In this document: positions 1 through 10,990 of the stretch, one piece after another
How the letters are laid out: each line of letters opens with the position of its first letter
Position numbering within the stretch: the first letter of the stretch is position 1
Origin: Rhynchopus euleeides
Taxonomy: Eukaryota > Euglenozoa > Diplonemea > Diplonemida > Diplonemidae
Direction of reading: 5' to 3'
Assembly: GCA_963210315.1 (NCBI GenBank)
Contig: OY723285.1
Coordinates: forward strand, 124,001 to 188,000
DNA length: 64,000 nucleotides
Position numbers and translations under genes: made by a program
The notes under the pieces: generated by a model
What the model was told of the DNA's origin: nothing
Seen by the model: only the letters and a program-made list of their open reading frames with translations
Databases searched by the model: none

Positions 1-10
1 GCTGGACGAA

Positions 11-125
11 GGCAGCTCAAGGATTTTCCAGGTCTGCTTGCAGGCAGCTCAAGGATTTTCCAGATCTGCTTGCAGGCAGCCCAAGGATTTTCCAGGTCTG
101 CTTGCAGGCAGCTCAAGGATTTTGT
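11..125. repeat. 32-bp minisatellite, about 3.5 units
   Basis: A unit beginning ggcagctcaaggattttcca starts at 11, 43, 75 and 107, giving an exact 32-bp period with one or two substitutions per unit. The last unit is cut short at about 125. No function is apparent; it may continue left of the window. Confidence 0.9.
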
Positions 126-1079
126 GGAGTGGAGTGGGGAACCCTCCGTCCTTTCGTTTCTTTGAATTCTCCGGGGTCCCCTGGATTGTTGCTCTCGACA
201 CAAGCACCAACGTCGCCCACATCCCGGTGAAGTGAATCACAGTCGCTGCAGTTGAAGAAAAAGTTGGCATGTGAAGACAAAGACCCCACTGTGGCTACGT
301 TTCTGTGTCTCGAACCTGTGTTGGAGGGCAACGGCTTGAGGCGGGTCTTGTCTTGTTGTGCTTGGGAAGCTTGGAAGCTTGGTGGTGGATGGGTTGAGAA
401 CTGGCCACGGAGCCCAGCGTGAGGAAGCTCAAGCGGGGCAACGCGCGAATTTGGCGAATCGTACTTCTTCCGCTACAATCAGAGAAACACGCCCAGCAAC
501 TGCAAAAACGCAGCTGCGCGCACTTTTTGTTGAGCCCACACTCCGTGTCAAAGGGTGGAAGCCCCTGTGAAGTGACCCTTAAATAGCTTCAGTCGTCCGA
601 TTTCCTTCGTTACTTCGCAAGTCAGAAACTAACGCATGATACGCCCGATTCCGTGGTGATTCTACTTGTGTGGTTGCGGGAATGACCTTGCTTGAGACAG
701 ATTCCCAGACCATCAAGATGCACCAGGGTAATCAGATCCGTGGCTGTGGGAAACACGACAGACCACCTTTACAAGAGTCGACAAACAAAACTGGAAGAGA
801 GGAGACGGATATGGTTCGGAGGTGATGAAGACGGATACGGTGAAGAAACACGCAGAGAAACTCTCACTTGAAGGGGGCCTGTGTCAGTTTATGATGATGT
901 GATCAAGGCCTGCCATATCATACTGGGTGGGTGGACTATCCTCTGAATTGCCGTCGCACTTCGGGAACCGCTTTGCTTGTTTTGTGGTTGTGATGCACAA
1001 AAACCCAGGCGCACACAACGTGTGTCATCATATGCTGCATGAGCGCAGGATATAATAGCGGCTGAAACTCTCAAACTCT
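126..1079. other. Gene-free stretch
   Basis: I see no convincing coding region, RNA gene or element end here. Short open frames on both strands have no recognisable domain, signal peptide or compositional bias. The stretch lies downstream of the minus-strand gene that ends at 1080, so part of it is probably its 3' untranslated region. Confidence 0.5.
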
Positions 1080-2054
1080 CTACAACGAGAAATTGACAGC
1101 GTTCAAGGCGGTGATCCAGTAGCCGTATGCGGACGACCGACGGAGCCACCTTTTCTGCTCGATATGGATGAACCGTCCCGTGTAGTCCGCAGCGCTCGTC
1201 GTGCACACAGCGTCCGGAGCAACACCGTTCAGCAGTCTCCCCTGCACGTTGGTGGTGCCTGTCAGGATGCACGGGGGCGAGTCACCGGGCAGGGTGAAGG
1301 TGTGGCCGCCTTCGGGCACAGCAGCCTCGATGGCACCACGCAGCAGGGAGATTGTGTCGTCCTGCTGCGGGGCTGCGTTGAAGCCGTGCGTGATGTACGC
1401 GTCCACACCTGCACAGCTGGAGGACCCCATGCCGTGGAACTGGATGGCAGTGTGAAACACCCCAATCTCATCGTAGTGCGCAGCGATGGCACGCACACCC
1501 GCCTGGAAGGTGTTGACAACATGCGCTGCATCCGCAACGCGATACCTGCTGTCGCAGGGTGAGAGGGCTGCGTTGGCGTAGCGGTGCGAACCCGACAGGA
1601 CAAAAGTACGCGCGGATGTGCCTTTGAACACAGCAATGCCCTGCGCCGAAGTGCTGGTATCGTACACAGGGTGCGGCACGTCGATTGAAAGGGTCCTGGC
1701 ATCCAAATCCTGGTTCACAATGACCGCACCCCATGGGGTGTCGGCAACACCGTCGTCATCCACGTCCTGAGTCGTCGCAAGGACGCAGAAGGCCAGCCCC
1801 GAGTCGTTGAACACTTCCACCTGGTACGAAACGAGCGACGCAGGCAGCGGGCCGCTGCACAGACCTGCCATCATGTCGGAGACCACACCTGCCCAGTCTT
1901 CCATGACTTGCTCCGTTGGCGGGATGTACAGCTCTGTGTCTCTGCGCGGCATTCCCGCTTTGATGTCAGAGACGAGGTCATTCAGTGTGGTGCACGAAGG
2001 GCAGATCGCAGCAGTGCTCCAGCAAAGAAGCAGCACAGCGGGCGTGGCCATCAT
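1080..2054 (-). CDS. Secreted protein, possible metal-dependent hydrolase fold
   Basis: A 324-residue protein. The chosen start is the Met-Met pair whose first Met is at 2054, because it is followed directly by a signal peptide (MMATPAVLLLCWSTAAICPS); the frame extends upstream only through a GTG codon. The mature part is a globular, cysteine-containing domain. Three spaced motifs, DVPHP, SGSHRYAN and QFHGMG, look like ligands of a zinc hydrolase of the N-formylglutamate amidohydrolase or DUF867 type: a His after Asp-Val-Pro, an HR pair, and a late FHG. That assignment is inferred from pattern only and I do not recognise the family with certainty. The protein is probably exported or placed in an endomembrane compartment. 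The gene is intact, has no visible intron, and is the leftmost of a run of minus-strand genes. Confidence 0.7.
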   Translation of the reverse strand: MMATPAVLLLCWSTAAICPSCTTLNDLVSDIKAGMPRRDTELYIPPTEQVMEDWAGVVSDMMAGLCSGPLPASLVSYQVEVFNDSGLAFCVLATTQDVDDDGVADTPWGAVIVNQDLDARTLSIDVPHPVYDTSTSAQGIAVFKGTSARTFVLSGSHRYANAALSPCDSRYRVADAAHVVNTFQAGVRAIAAHYDEIGVFHTAIQFHGMGSSSCAGVDAYITHGFNAAPQQDDTISLLRGAIEAAVPEGGHTFTLPGDSPPCILTGTTNVQGRLLNGVAPDAVCTTSAADYTGRFIHIEQKRWLRRSSAYGYWITALNAVNFSL

Positions 2055-2457
2055 AACACCTGTGATGGGATATCCTGCGGGGCAGTGTGGGAGGCACACG
2101 CAGGTGTGTAGGGTGCAAGTGCAATTCGAGACCAGAGACGGTGGTTACGGGGGCAGTGATCTTCGCTCTCCTGTGGGCCCACTGCTGGGTCAGAACTTCT
2201 CTCGCGCTCAGCCACTGGGTGTCTACAATAGGAATCACGAGGCGGGTTTTGAGGCACGCCACGAAGAAAACCGGTTCTCTTGACGCTTGAGATGCTCTTG
2301 GCTGCTTGAGAAACAAAAGATCGGCAATATCAAACACGTGCTAGAGTCATTTGATAGAGGACAAGCTTTTTCTGTGCATTGCTGGAACGCAACCCCCACT
2401 CACACCAGAGCAACACCTGGGGCTGGTGTGCACAAATGGAGTGGAATGGACTTTGCA

Positions 2458-2670
2458 TTCAGCAAAATACAGCAGCAGTCTCTCGAGTCTTCCTTTCAGA
2501 TGATTTTTGCATTGATCGCTTCCACATTTTTTTTCCTCGCTGGCGCTAGTGATATCGGCTGGCAGAAAAACCACACACAAACCCCCCCCCCCCCCGCGTG
2601 TCGAGTGACCTTACCTGTCTGAAGTACAGAAATGTGTCGGGTTGGGTGGAGCATACACACACACACACAC
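2458..2670. repeat. Left half of a dispersed repeat interrupted by the 2671-3818 element
   Basis: About 200 bp match 41527-41745 with few differences, including the words gcagtctctcgagtcttcct and gtcgggttgggtggagcata, a poly-C tract and a CA microsatellite. At the second locus this block runs straight into the sequence found here at 3827-4005, so the two halves were once contiguous and 2671-3818 is an insertion in the CA run. Confidence 0.85.
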
Positions 2671-3818
2671 AAGCCCTCAAGACTCTTGAAGCGGCCTGAC
2701 TATTTAGTGTCTTCGTCGCAGCAAGGGGGCGATATATACCGCCTTTTTATTGATTTCACGTGTCAGTGTTTGACTTTTTCGCAACTTCATTTCTTCCTTT
2801 TCTCCCTCTCCAACCCCACCCGTGACACCACCAGGGTTTAGCTAGCCCTGGTCCGATTATCCCCGGTTCTTCGCTGAAGAGACGCGGCCGGGGGGAGGGG
2901 TACGAAGAGTACGCGTCGAAACCGGTGTCACGTCGTGTTGGGGAATCCTTCGGGAGTGCGATACTGAAGGGGAGGTGCTACTGCCCGTGCAGGGCGACAC
3001 CGCCTTAAAACTTTATAACCACACACAAACCCTCTATTCCCCCAGGCCTGATGAGCAATCCCCCCTGCCTCATGTTGTGACTTCCTTTCTACCTTGCACA
3101 GAACATCCCATTTGCCCCTTTTCTTCCTTCGAAAGTGTTGTGACTACCCCCCCTTCCCCACCCCTCGGGAGTGCCACTCCTCTGGTGGTTAAAAGTGACC
3201 CGCCGTTGTGCCTTCGGCATCTGTTGCGTGTGCCGTCGTATGCTTCCTATGCACTAGTTATAGCTATCCGGGGGCGGTCTGCTGTCGCACCAGTGGGCTG
3301 CCCCACCTCTGCACCCTCGGTTTTTAAGATGTTCACCACAGCGGAGAATGATCCCCTTCTCTGTGGCGATCGAGCCAAGCTGGACGAGGTTCGCCTTCGG
3401 GCGAAGGTCATGTGGGCGGACAAAAGGTGCCTGCTCCTGAGACTCATCAGCAACCTGTTTCTTCCTTCAAGCCCTCAAGACTCTTGGAGCGGCCTGACTA
3501 TTTAGTGTCTTTGTCGCAGCAAGGGGGCGATATATACCGCCTTTTTATTGATTTCACGTGTCAGTGTTTGACTTTTTCGCAACTATATTTCTTCCTTTTC
3601 TCCCTCTCCAACCCCACCCGTGACACCACCAGGGTTTAGCTAGCCCTGGTCCGATTATCCCCGGTTCTTCGCTGAAGAGACGCGGCCGGGGGGAGGGGTA
3701 CGAAGAGTACGCGTCGAAACCGGTGTCACGTCGTGTTGGGGAATCCTTCGGGAGTGCGATACTGAAGGGGAGGTGCTACTGCCCGTGCAGGGCGACACCG
3801 CCTTAAAACTTGATAACC
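2671..3818. mobile_element. Small element with 350-bp direct terminal repeats
   Basis: Positions 2671-3020 and 3469-3818 are near-identical direct repeats (offset exactly 798), each starting aagccctcaagactcttg and ending in ttaaaact followed by ataacc. Between them lie 448 bp with no convincing coding potential. The element sits in a CA microsatellite inside a dispersed repeat that is uninterrupted at 41527-41925. This is the layout of a non-autonomous terminal-repeat retroelement in miniature, or of a tandem duplication of a 350-bp repeat. The ends do not show TG...CA, and a target duplication cannot be read because the flanks are CA repeats. Confidence 0.65.
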
Positions 3819-3826
3819 ACACACAC

Positions 3827-4005
3827 ACACACATGTTCACACAAAACACAGAACAAACCGCACAAACGTGTTCACACATCCGGTATCCTATGCGAAATAC
3901 CCGCTGCTCCCCGGGAGCTGTTGCGGGAACCATCTGCTCTTCCGACCCAGCGAGACTCTTGCCGTATTTTCTCTACCACACGGGGTGTGTTTTACCAAAA
4001 ATTTG
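3827..4005. repeat. Right half of the interrupted dispersed repeat
   Basis: Matches 41754-41925, including the words gtgttcacacatccgg and ctcttgccgtattttctcta. It continues the block at 2458-2670 in the uninterrupted copy. Confidence 0.85.
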
Positions 4006-4772
4006 CTTTTGTTTCGTGCAATTCGAGATGCTCTCGAAACGCAACTCTTGCGAAACTCTTGCGCTTCAATCTCGCTTGCCCGCAAGGGAACTCGAAGAGA
4101 GCCTGCTTTCGTACACGGTCACAACACTTGCGTTTAGACACCAGAGAGCAGCGGAGATGAAACATTGTCCTCATTATGCGATAAGGGTGACCCACTCTGC
4201 CAGGTCACTGCCATGAAATCCCTCCTCTCCGAACGCCGCAACGACTTTCGTTGGGCGCGTACAATTCGAACGGCCGTGAAGGCTCCTGTGAAGTGGCGTG
4301 AACCAAGATTAGTTTTCCTGAGGCCCTTCACGGATTCACGCCCGCATGTCGGTCGCTTCTGACGTAATTATCTCGTTGTCAGAATAAGCCAGCAAAAATG
4401 TCGCCCGCACCCCACCCCTTTTTGGCACTTCCGCCACGCCTGCAGGGTGAATCGTTGTTTGACGCAGCACGGTCAGCGAGGGAACCAACAAGGGTGCCAA
4501 AAATGATCCAGTTGGTATTTCACCCATTATTGTGAGGAAAAGCGCCGAAAACTGTGCCGATAACGAAGACCTGAACAATCTCTAGGGATGGGCGATGATC
4601 AGTGACGGGTTTTCTCCCGCCCGCACAAGGTGTAGGGGGAGAACTATAGCATCACAACCAACATGCGAAGGGAAGAGACGGAGGAAAGGCCCAAAAAAAT
4701 ACGATGATCGCACTGCACACAGCTCAACCACTGCGTACTCCGTGGCACCCGACAGATTGCATGGAGCCAAGT
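4006..4772. other. Intergenic, no feature recognised
   Basis: No gene or element end could be supported. The right part should hold the 3' untranslated region of the formin gene that ends at 4773. Confidence 0.4.
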
Positions 4773-7700
4773 CTACGGACTTGGCTTCGCACGCTTGGGG
4801 GCGGGCTTCTCCGGAGGTTTCTTTATTGCCATGTTTGATGCAGGTTGGCGTGCAGCCTTCTTCATGGCGAGCACACGTGCCTTGCGCTCGTTTTGCGCAG
4901 CCTCCTGAAAGGACTTGGCGAAGTTGACAATCGTCCCAAACAGAAGGAGTTCGTCGAACGCAGGGTCTTCGCCGAAGTGCCGTGCGACGGTGTCCATCTT
5001 GTCTTTCACGGAGTTGAAGTCATCCTCAAGCTTCTGTGCCTGGGTCTCCGACTTTTCATAGAAGGTGGTAAGGCGTGCGACCATCTGGTCCTGCACACTC
5101 TCATCCCCGAAAACAGACTTGGACCTTTTCTTGTCGTCAACTGCACGCTTCACCGTCCGCAGGCCCTGGCACAGCTGCGTCACACCCTGCCCAACACTCT
5201 GGGTCGTCACCTTCAGCTCCTTGAGGCTCGAAATGTCGTCAGCCCACTCCAGAAGCGGGTCATGCGGGTCAGTGGCGGTGATCTGCTTCACGACGAACGA
5301 CAGCAGGCTTCCAGACCCGTCTGTGGCTTTGCAGCCCTCGATGCTGGCCAGCGCCTCGATGGTGAACCCCGAGGTGTTCTCAAAAGACGAGCCCTCATTC
5401 ATGTAGTTCCCGATGGACAGGATCAGTGCCAGCACGTCGTACAACCGGTTTTCGGGAGTCAGCAGCTGGCCCATGGCCTCCATAATTTCCGACAGCTCGC
5501 GCTGCAGCTCGTGGACGTAGGTGCCGAACTCATTCATGAAGATCCAAAGCGTCATGCGCCGTGTCAGGTCGGGCACACCGTTGCCGACCACATCGACAAA
5601 CTTCTCAACGGGACCCCACGAAGCAACAAGCTCCTTGTCACTCTTCTCGTGATTGATGGCCTTCAGCTCCTCTGCCTGCGGCAGGATCTTGATGATGCTC
5701 TCGATCTGCTCCTCTGGGATGGTCTGCAGGGTTGGGGAGGCATGCAACGATGGACACCACAGGGTTCCTCGGGATCACTTCGCGGCTGAGGCCGTCTTCT
5801 GTCCCAATCGCCACAGGAGACACCACATGCATACCTGAGTGTCCATCTCGATGAGCGCCTCGCGCAGCTCGTTGGCTGAGAGCTTCAGGAAGTTAAGAAC
5901 CTGGAGACAGCGGGGTGGTGAGGTAACAAGTGAACGGGCACCAAGAAGCGACATCCGGGAGTGGCACCAACACGGGTTGGAGCACAAAAAATCGCACAAA
6001 ATACGCACGCAATGGCACAATGTCATACAATTCCGATATTCTGCTTGCGCTGGCTTGAAATGGCAGTCGACTGCCTCTTCGGCTTCTCCTTCGGGACATC
6101 CGTGTCGTCCTTCTTTGCAGACTTCTTCACCTCAAACGCCGTCTTGATGGCGTCTTTGTGGACATAGCACTCCACAGCCTTCTGCCTGTCCGACATATCG
6201 GACCACACACTGTTCTGCACGCGGTTCGCCTTCACCTTCTTCCACCGAATCGGCCGCATGATCTGCGGCTTCTTCGGAGCCCCGAAGGCTGGCATTCCTG
6301 GGAACCCTTTGAACCCCGGCGGCGGGGGCGGCCCTTTCCCAGGCGGCGGAGGAGGCCCCTTGCCTGGCGGTGGGGGAGGGCCCTTGCCGGGCGGCGGCGG
6401 CGGCGCACCGCCGCCAGGCGGGGGTGGGGGCGGAGGTGGTCCACCGCCGCCACCGGGCGGTGGCGGAGGCGGCGGCGCACCAGGCGCCCTGGGCGGTGGC
6501 GGTGGGACGCCTTTCATGGGTGGCGGGGCAGGAGGTGCAGGCGCACGCGCCCCGCCCGCACCCGGCGGGGGTGGCGCCGACTTGATGGGTAGGGCGGAGG
6601 CGGCCATCGCCGCCTTGGCCTTGTGTGCCTCGGAGAGCTGGTCCTTCAGCTGCTGCAGCGCGTTCTCCAGTTCCTTCACGCGTGTCTCTTCCGACATCAT
6701 CTTCTTCGACGCAGCCTCCTCCAGCTCTACGACGCGCTGCTGCAGCTCCTGCATCTTGGGGTTGGTCCCCTCGTCGGTGGGGGCGGAGTCGCCGCAGTTC
6801 GTCTCGCCGCCCGCGCTTGTCTCGTCGTCGTCATCTTCGTCTTCGTCTTCGTCGAACTCTTCAGACGACATGGACCCACGCCCTGCAACGGGGAGCTCGG
6901 TGTATTTGGACATCATGCCGAACCACCCTTTGTGCATCGAGGGGACTTCTTCGAAGTCGAACTTGAAGCGGTTGGTGCTGTCGGAGTCATCGGCCTCGCT
7001 GAGCGTCAGGTGCGTGCCGTCCTGTGGGTTGGAGGCGAGGCCCTCGGGGGCAGCGCAGTTGCCGCTCATCACCTCGCACAGCGTGCTGTGCACGCCGTCG
7101 TAGAGGAACTTCGACTTCGGCGTGTCGCAAAGCTGCATGTCGGGCCCCACGTACCTGCCTGACACCTCGTGGCGGAGTCGCATGTTCTCGAGGAGAAAGG
7201 CGTCTGCTGTGTTGGAGGACAGGACCAGCGCGTTGCCGTCGACATGCACGGTCTTGCCAGAGATGCGGTGCCTGATGATGATGCCTTTGCTGCCGTGCAC
7301 TGTGGCGGTGTCGTGCGCAGCACTGGGGCTGTGTGCCTGGGGCCCACCGGATTTGTTGCGTGCAGGTGACTCAGGGACGAGCTCCTTACGCGCGTACCGC
7401 AGCCCCACCATGCAGGCGCGAAGCGAGGCTTCGTCATCGACGTCTTGAGTCTTGAAGCCAGCGGTCTTCTCGTTGATGCCGAACTCGAGGAAGTCGTACA
7501 TAAACTCGTTGATTTCGACCTCCTTACCGTCAGGGAGTGCTACCTTGAGGATCTTGCATGTGTTGCTGTGGGACACCTTCCAGTGCTTGCTGCTCTCGAT
7601 GATCGCAGCGAGCCACATGTTCAGTTTCCCGCGGCGCCGCACGATGGCATCCGTCTTGTTCCACTTCCACACCGCGAGCTTGCCTGTCAGGGGGGGGATC

Positions 7701-8305
7701 TCGTCCTCCCCGTAGAAATTCACCAAGTCCTGGTGGAAGCGCTCGAAGCTTGTGTACCTCTTGTGGAAGGCCCACGAGCAGCCGTAGAAGTCGACAACAC
7801 CTTTGTACTCGACATGGTCATCCTGGAAGTAGTGCTCCACCAGGCACGCGGTGAACGGGATATTCAGAGAAGTCTCCTTCTGCGACAGGCTCCTGTCCTT
7901 TGCAGGCTTCCTCATGTACTTCACACCGTCGTGCAGCGCAGCCAGCCACACCTTGAGGTCGGACTCCGAGGGACACTCGAAGACGTAGCAGTGCTTGCCC
8001 TTCTTCTCGTGGTTGAGCTGCGGCCCCTGAAGCTGGAAGGTGAGGGTCCCCTTCAGGTGTGTGATCTGCGCGTCACGCAGGTCGAGGCACCCCATCTCCT
8101 TCTGGCAGGTCTCGTCCTCGTAGTAGTGCAGCAGGCCACGGTAGGCCCAGAACCACCGCCTGAGGTCAGACTTGAACAGCCCACCGCCCATCTTCGTCAG
8201 GTACCCCTTGCACCCGAAGCCTGCCTGCTGCTGCAGGACAGCATTGTCGATCTTGAGCTGATCGACATTCTTCTTCACAGTCTTGAGATCCACATCGTCG
8301 CCCAT
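4773..8305 (-). CDS. PH-PX-formin, three exons
   Basis: An actin nucleator of 1,097 residues in three exons: 8305-6029, 5900-5835 and 5723-4773. Both introns (6028-5901, 128 nt; 5834-5724, 111 nt) start GTATG, end in CAG and interrupt between codons; splicing joins the FH2 helix QNIGI-VLNFLKLS and then EMDTQ-TIPEEQ. Domain order: PH about 32-127 (GYLTKMGG at its start), PX about 147-255 (RYTSFERFH, PPLTGK, then an RRRGKL box), a beta-rich region of unknown fold about 320-440, an acidic run, a coiled coil about 515-563, an FH1 proline tract about 572-670, and FH2 about 676-1060 with the signature SIGNYMNEG. The tail is basic. PH plus PX implies recruitment to phosphoinositide membranes, where FH2 would assemble filaments from profilin-actin fed by FH1. 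The Met at 8305 is preferred because the frame upstream is low-complexity. Confidence 0.93.
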
Positions 8306-9010
8306 CGTAAGGGGCAGACGGGGCACCCTCCTGCAGTGCGTGTAGTGGTGCAGCCTTGTGCGTGGAGAGGATGCGAGGTGAAGACGATGTGGAGGGGGGG
8401 GTGCTGAAAGATCCTGATTTGCATGGAGAAAAGCAACCCTCTGATCACCTTCGATACAGCGTGCAGTGAGCGGCAGCGATTGGTGACATGCATGCAGGAG
8501 GTGTGGGAGGAGGGGGTGAGGGAAGGACACTCTTCCTGAAAGTCTTGTGGGCCCGGTCCAACCGCAAGACAGCTGCCTGCAGTGCTCGGAGGGCAGTTCC
8601 CCTGCTCCTCCAACGCACCCCCACCGCCGGTTGCACCACATGCCGACACAAATGCCAGTTCAGCTTCTGAAAAGAACCTCACTGGGCTGCGCATCCTCTG
8701 GCATGGCACGCCACACACGGGCGACTGTTGCCTCTCTGCTTCGATACTGCGCAACACACAACAGAAGGAGCCACGTGGGGTTAACATGAAAACTTGACAA
8801 TTTCCGGCGATGCCGCTCAACTTCCAGCAATACTTATAGAGGCAAAACTTGCAGCGAAGAAGCAAAACCACACACACAACACCTTTCGGCAGGTATACTA
8901 TACCTTGGGTGCAGGTCGTACCTGTTTGGATTCTACACCACTACACCACACACCCAGTCTGTCAACCCGCTCGATCACAAGAGGGCCCACCCTCCCCGAG
9001 GGGGCTCCCT
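8306..9010. other. Intergenic between GAF gene and formin gene
   Basis: Holds the upstream region of the formin gene and the 3' region of the GAF gene. Pyrimidine runs followed by AG occur before the formin start, as expected for a splice acceptor, but none can be chosen. No other feature seen. Confidence 0.4.
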
Positions 9011-10990
9011 CTAGGCGGCCATCATGCGCCGCACTGTTCGCGGTGCGAAGGTTTTCGCAAACTCGCCTGCAACATCGACTGTGCCTGTCGGGAACGACTT
9101 CTGGGGAGGGGGAGGGGGCGCAAGGGGCCACGTCCCGGGGGGCAGCTTCTGCTGCCGGGGCGACCCGCGGGGGCGCTTCTTTGCGCTGCCCGGCGGGGAC
9201 ATCGGGGCGGCGTCGCGCTGCGGGGGGCGTGGCTTCTTCCAGCCCCTCAGGTCCCCCGCTGCGCTTGGCGCAGGCGGGATGGTGTCTGTGTCGGGGTGCA
9301 CGGCCTGCCACGCCGCAGGGCAGGCGGTGGGCGACTCAGGTCGGGGCGGCGACGCCCTCCCGCTGTGCGGCCTCGCGCTGCGCTTCGCGCGGCGCTTCGG
9401 CACAAACATCAGGTTGTGCTTCAGCTTGGGGGACTGCGGCGGAGACCCGGCGGGAGGAACAAGCCTCTTGACAATCTTCCCCGTCACCTTCTCCGGCTTC
9501 TGAGAGAGAACACGGTCCAACGAGGTGTTGAGTCTCTCCAGCACCTGCACACACTCTGTGTGGCTGGCGCTGTTGGGCCGGGCACTCTGCGACCGAACGA
9601 GCTTGTGGCTGTGGCTCCGGCTCAGCCTGCTCCGGCGCGGGGGAGACGAATCCGAGACACGTGTGACGCTCACCCCCACGTCCTCCAGGGTGCCTGGAAC
9701 CACATTTTGCGCCGAACTCGATTTTCCGCCCGGACGGTGCTGCTCAGTGATGGTCGCTCGTCGGATGTTGCTGCTGCTGTTGTTGTTGTTGCTGTTGCTG
9801 TCGTGTTTGGCAGAGGGTGAGTCACCCGCGCTCGGGTGGGCCTGCCGCAGCGCGCTTTCGAGAGACGCGATCTCCGACCGGAGCTTGTCCCCCTCGTTGA
9901 TGGAGTCCGCCACCTGCCCTGCGTGCAGGATCCACTCGCTCTGCATCCACTGCGAAGCCACCGATGCCTCCTTCACCAGGTTGGCGAGCTGCACCTCGAT
10001 GCAGCCGTGTCCCATCTGCGACGCCTCGTCATCCAGCACACGCTTCACAGTCTGCTGAAACTTCAAGGCGTTGACAGAGGCGTCTATCTGGTTTGAAAGC
10101 CGCTTGTTTGTCACGTCGCACCGCTGCGGCTGCTCTATTGAGACCACCTCCAGCATGCTCGCCATCTGCGCCACGTCCAGATCCGACACACACCTCCCCA
10201 GGAAGCAGTGCAGGAACAGCGCCGCAGCTGCTGCGAGCCCTTCGTCCTGCTCCGAAAAAGGGATGTTCCTCCCGATCTTATTCGTCAGCAGCAGGACGCC
10301 CCGAGCGGAACCCTTCGATGCAGCGCTGCCCTTGTGCAGGGGCAGGCACAGCACGCTCTGCGCAGACAGCTCCTTCAGGCACAGCCGTTCCATGGATCTG
10401 CTGAATGCGTTGAGCCCCACGCATCCTGCGAAGACGGCCTGCGGGATGCCCGCCTTCATCGGGAAGTGCGACACGGAATTCCCTCCCACCTCCGCCCGCA
10501 CGACGTTCAGAAGCCCCGATGAGCTGTTGAGGTAGAGCGCCCCGCGTTCGCAGTTCGTGGCGCGCGTCACAGTTTCAATGATGCTGTTGAGCACTGCAGT
10601 CTGCAGCGCCCCCGGCTGTGCCTTCTTGGAGCGCTCCGGGTGTGACTGCACCGGCTGGTGCTGCGGCGCGTCTGCCGAGGAGAACATCGCGATGCCGTCT
10701 GCCTCCGGGGGCTGGATGAACTGAGACAGGAAGGCATGCTCGGCACGCTCCTGCCTCAGCTTCTGCAGGGGGTCCCTCCCGTCACGCTCGTCGGCATCGC
10801 CTGCCAGGTGCTCTCGCAGCGCCTCCTCCGTCTGCTGCAGCACTGCGTCCAGCGCACCGACAGTCTCGTTAAAGTGCTCCAGGTCCTCAGCACTCTGCAG
10901 GTTCGCACGCCTCAGGAGGTTCACAAGACTGCCGTATGAAGAGTCCAGTTGAATAAGCAGCACCCCAGGGACAGCGTGTGACGAGTCCAT
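9011..10990 (-). CDS. GAF-domain protein with disordered basic C-terminus
   Basis: A 659-residue intact reading frame starting at an ATG (10990). Residues about 120-300 form a GAF-like domain: the conserved tail LLLTNKIGRNIPFSEQDEG corresponds to the usual strand-Asn-Lys-loop-Phe-x-x-x-Asp-Glu element that precedes the last helix. GAF domains bind cyclic nucleotides or other small ligands, or mediate dimerisation. The N-terminal 110 residues are helical. After residue 330 the chain is helical and then low in complexity: an Asn/Ser run, many RS and SR pairs, and proline- and basic-rich segments to the end, with no catalytic domain such as a phosphodiesterase or cyclase. A regulatory or scaffold protein is therefore more likely than an enzyme. 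It lies head to tail with the formin gene. Confidence 0.75.
   Translation of the reverse strand: MDSSHAVPGVLLIQLDSSYGSLVNLLRRANLQSAEDLEHFNETVGALDAVLQQTEEALREHLAGDADERDGRDPLQKLRQERAEHAFLSQFIQPPEADGIAMFSSADAPQHQPVQSHPERSKKAQPGALQTAVLNSIIETVTRATNCERGALYLNSSSGLLNVVRAEVGGNSVSHFPMKAGIPQAVFAGCVGLNAFSRSMERLCLKELSAQSVLCLPLHKGSAASKGSARGVLLLTNKIGRNIPFSEQDEGLAAAAALFLHCFLGRCVSDLDVAQMASMLEVVSIEQPQRCDVTNKRLSNQIDASVNALKFQQTVKRVLDDEASQMGHGCIEVQLANLVKEASVASQWMQSEWILHAGQVADSINEGDKLRSEIASLESALRQAHPSAGDSPSAKHDSNSNNNNSSSNIRRATITEQHRPGGKSSSAQNVVPGTLEDVGVSVTRVSDSSPPRRSRLSRSHSHKLVRSQSARPNSASHTECVQVLERLNTSLDRVLSQKPEKVTGKIVKRLVPPAGSPPQSPKLKHNLMFVPKRRAKRSARPHSGRASPPRPESPTACPAAWQAVHPDTDTIPPAPSAAGDLRGWKKPRPPQRDAAPMSPPGSAKKRPRGSPRQQKLPPGTWPLAPPPPPQKSFPTGTVDVAGEFAKTFAPRTVRRMMAA

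Noticed and set aside
2820..2990. Possible small structured RNA in the 350-bp repeats (stems such as tagctagccctggtcc and ggttcttcgctgaagag)
   Set aside because: No cloverleaf, no A or B box, and no match to a known RNA class; it is simply part of the duplicated repeat.
9024..9820. Long plus-strand frames opposite the GAF protein C-terminus and opposite the NLR-like gene (14042-15331)
   Set aside because: GC-rich antisense frames without domains, initiation context or continuation.
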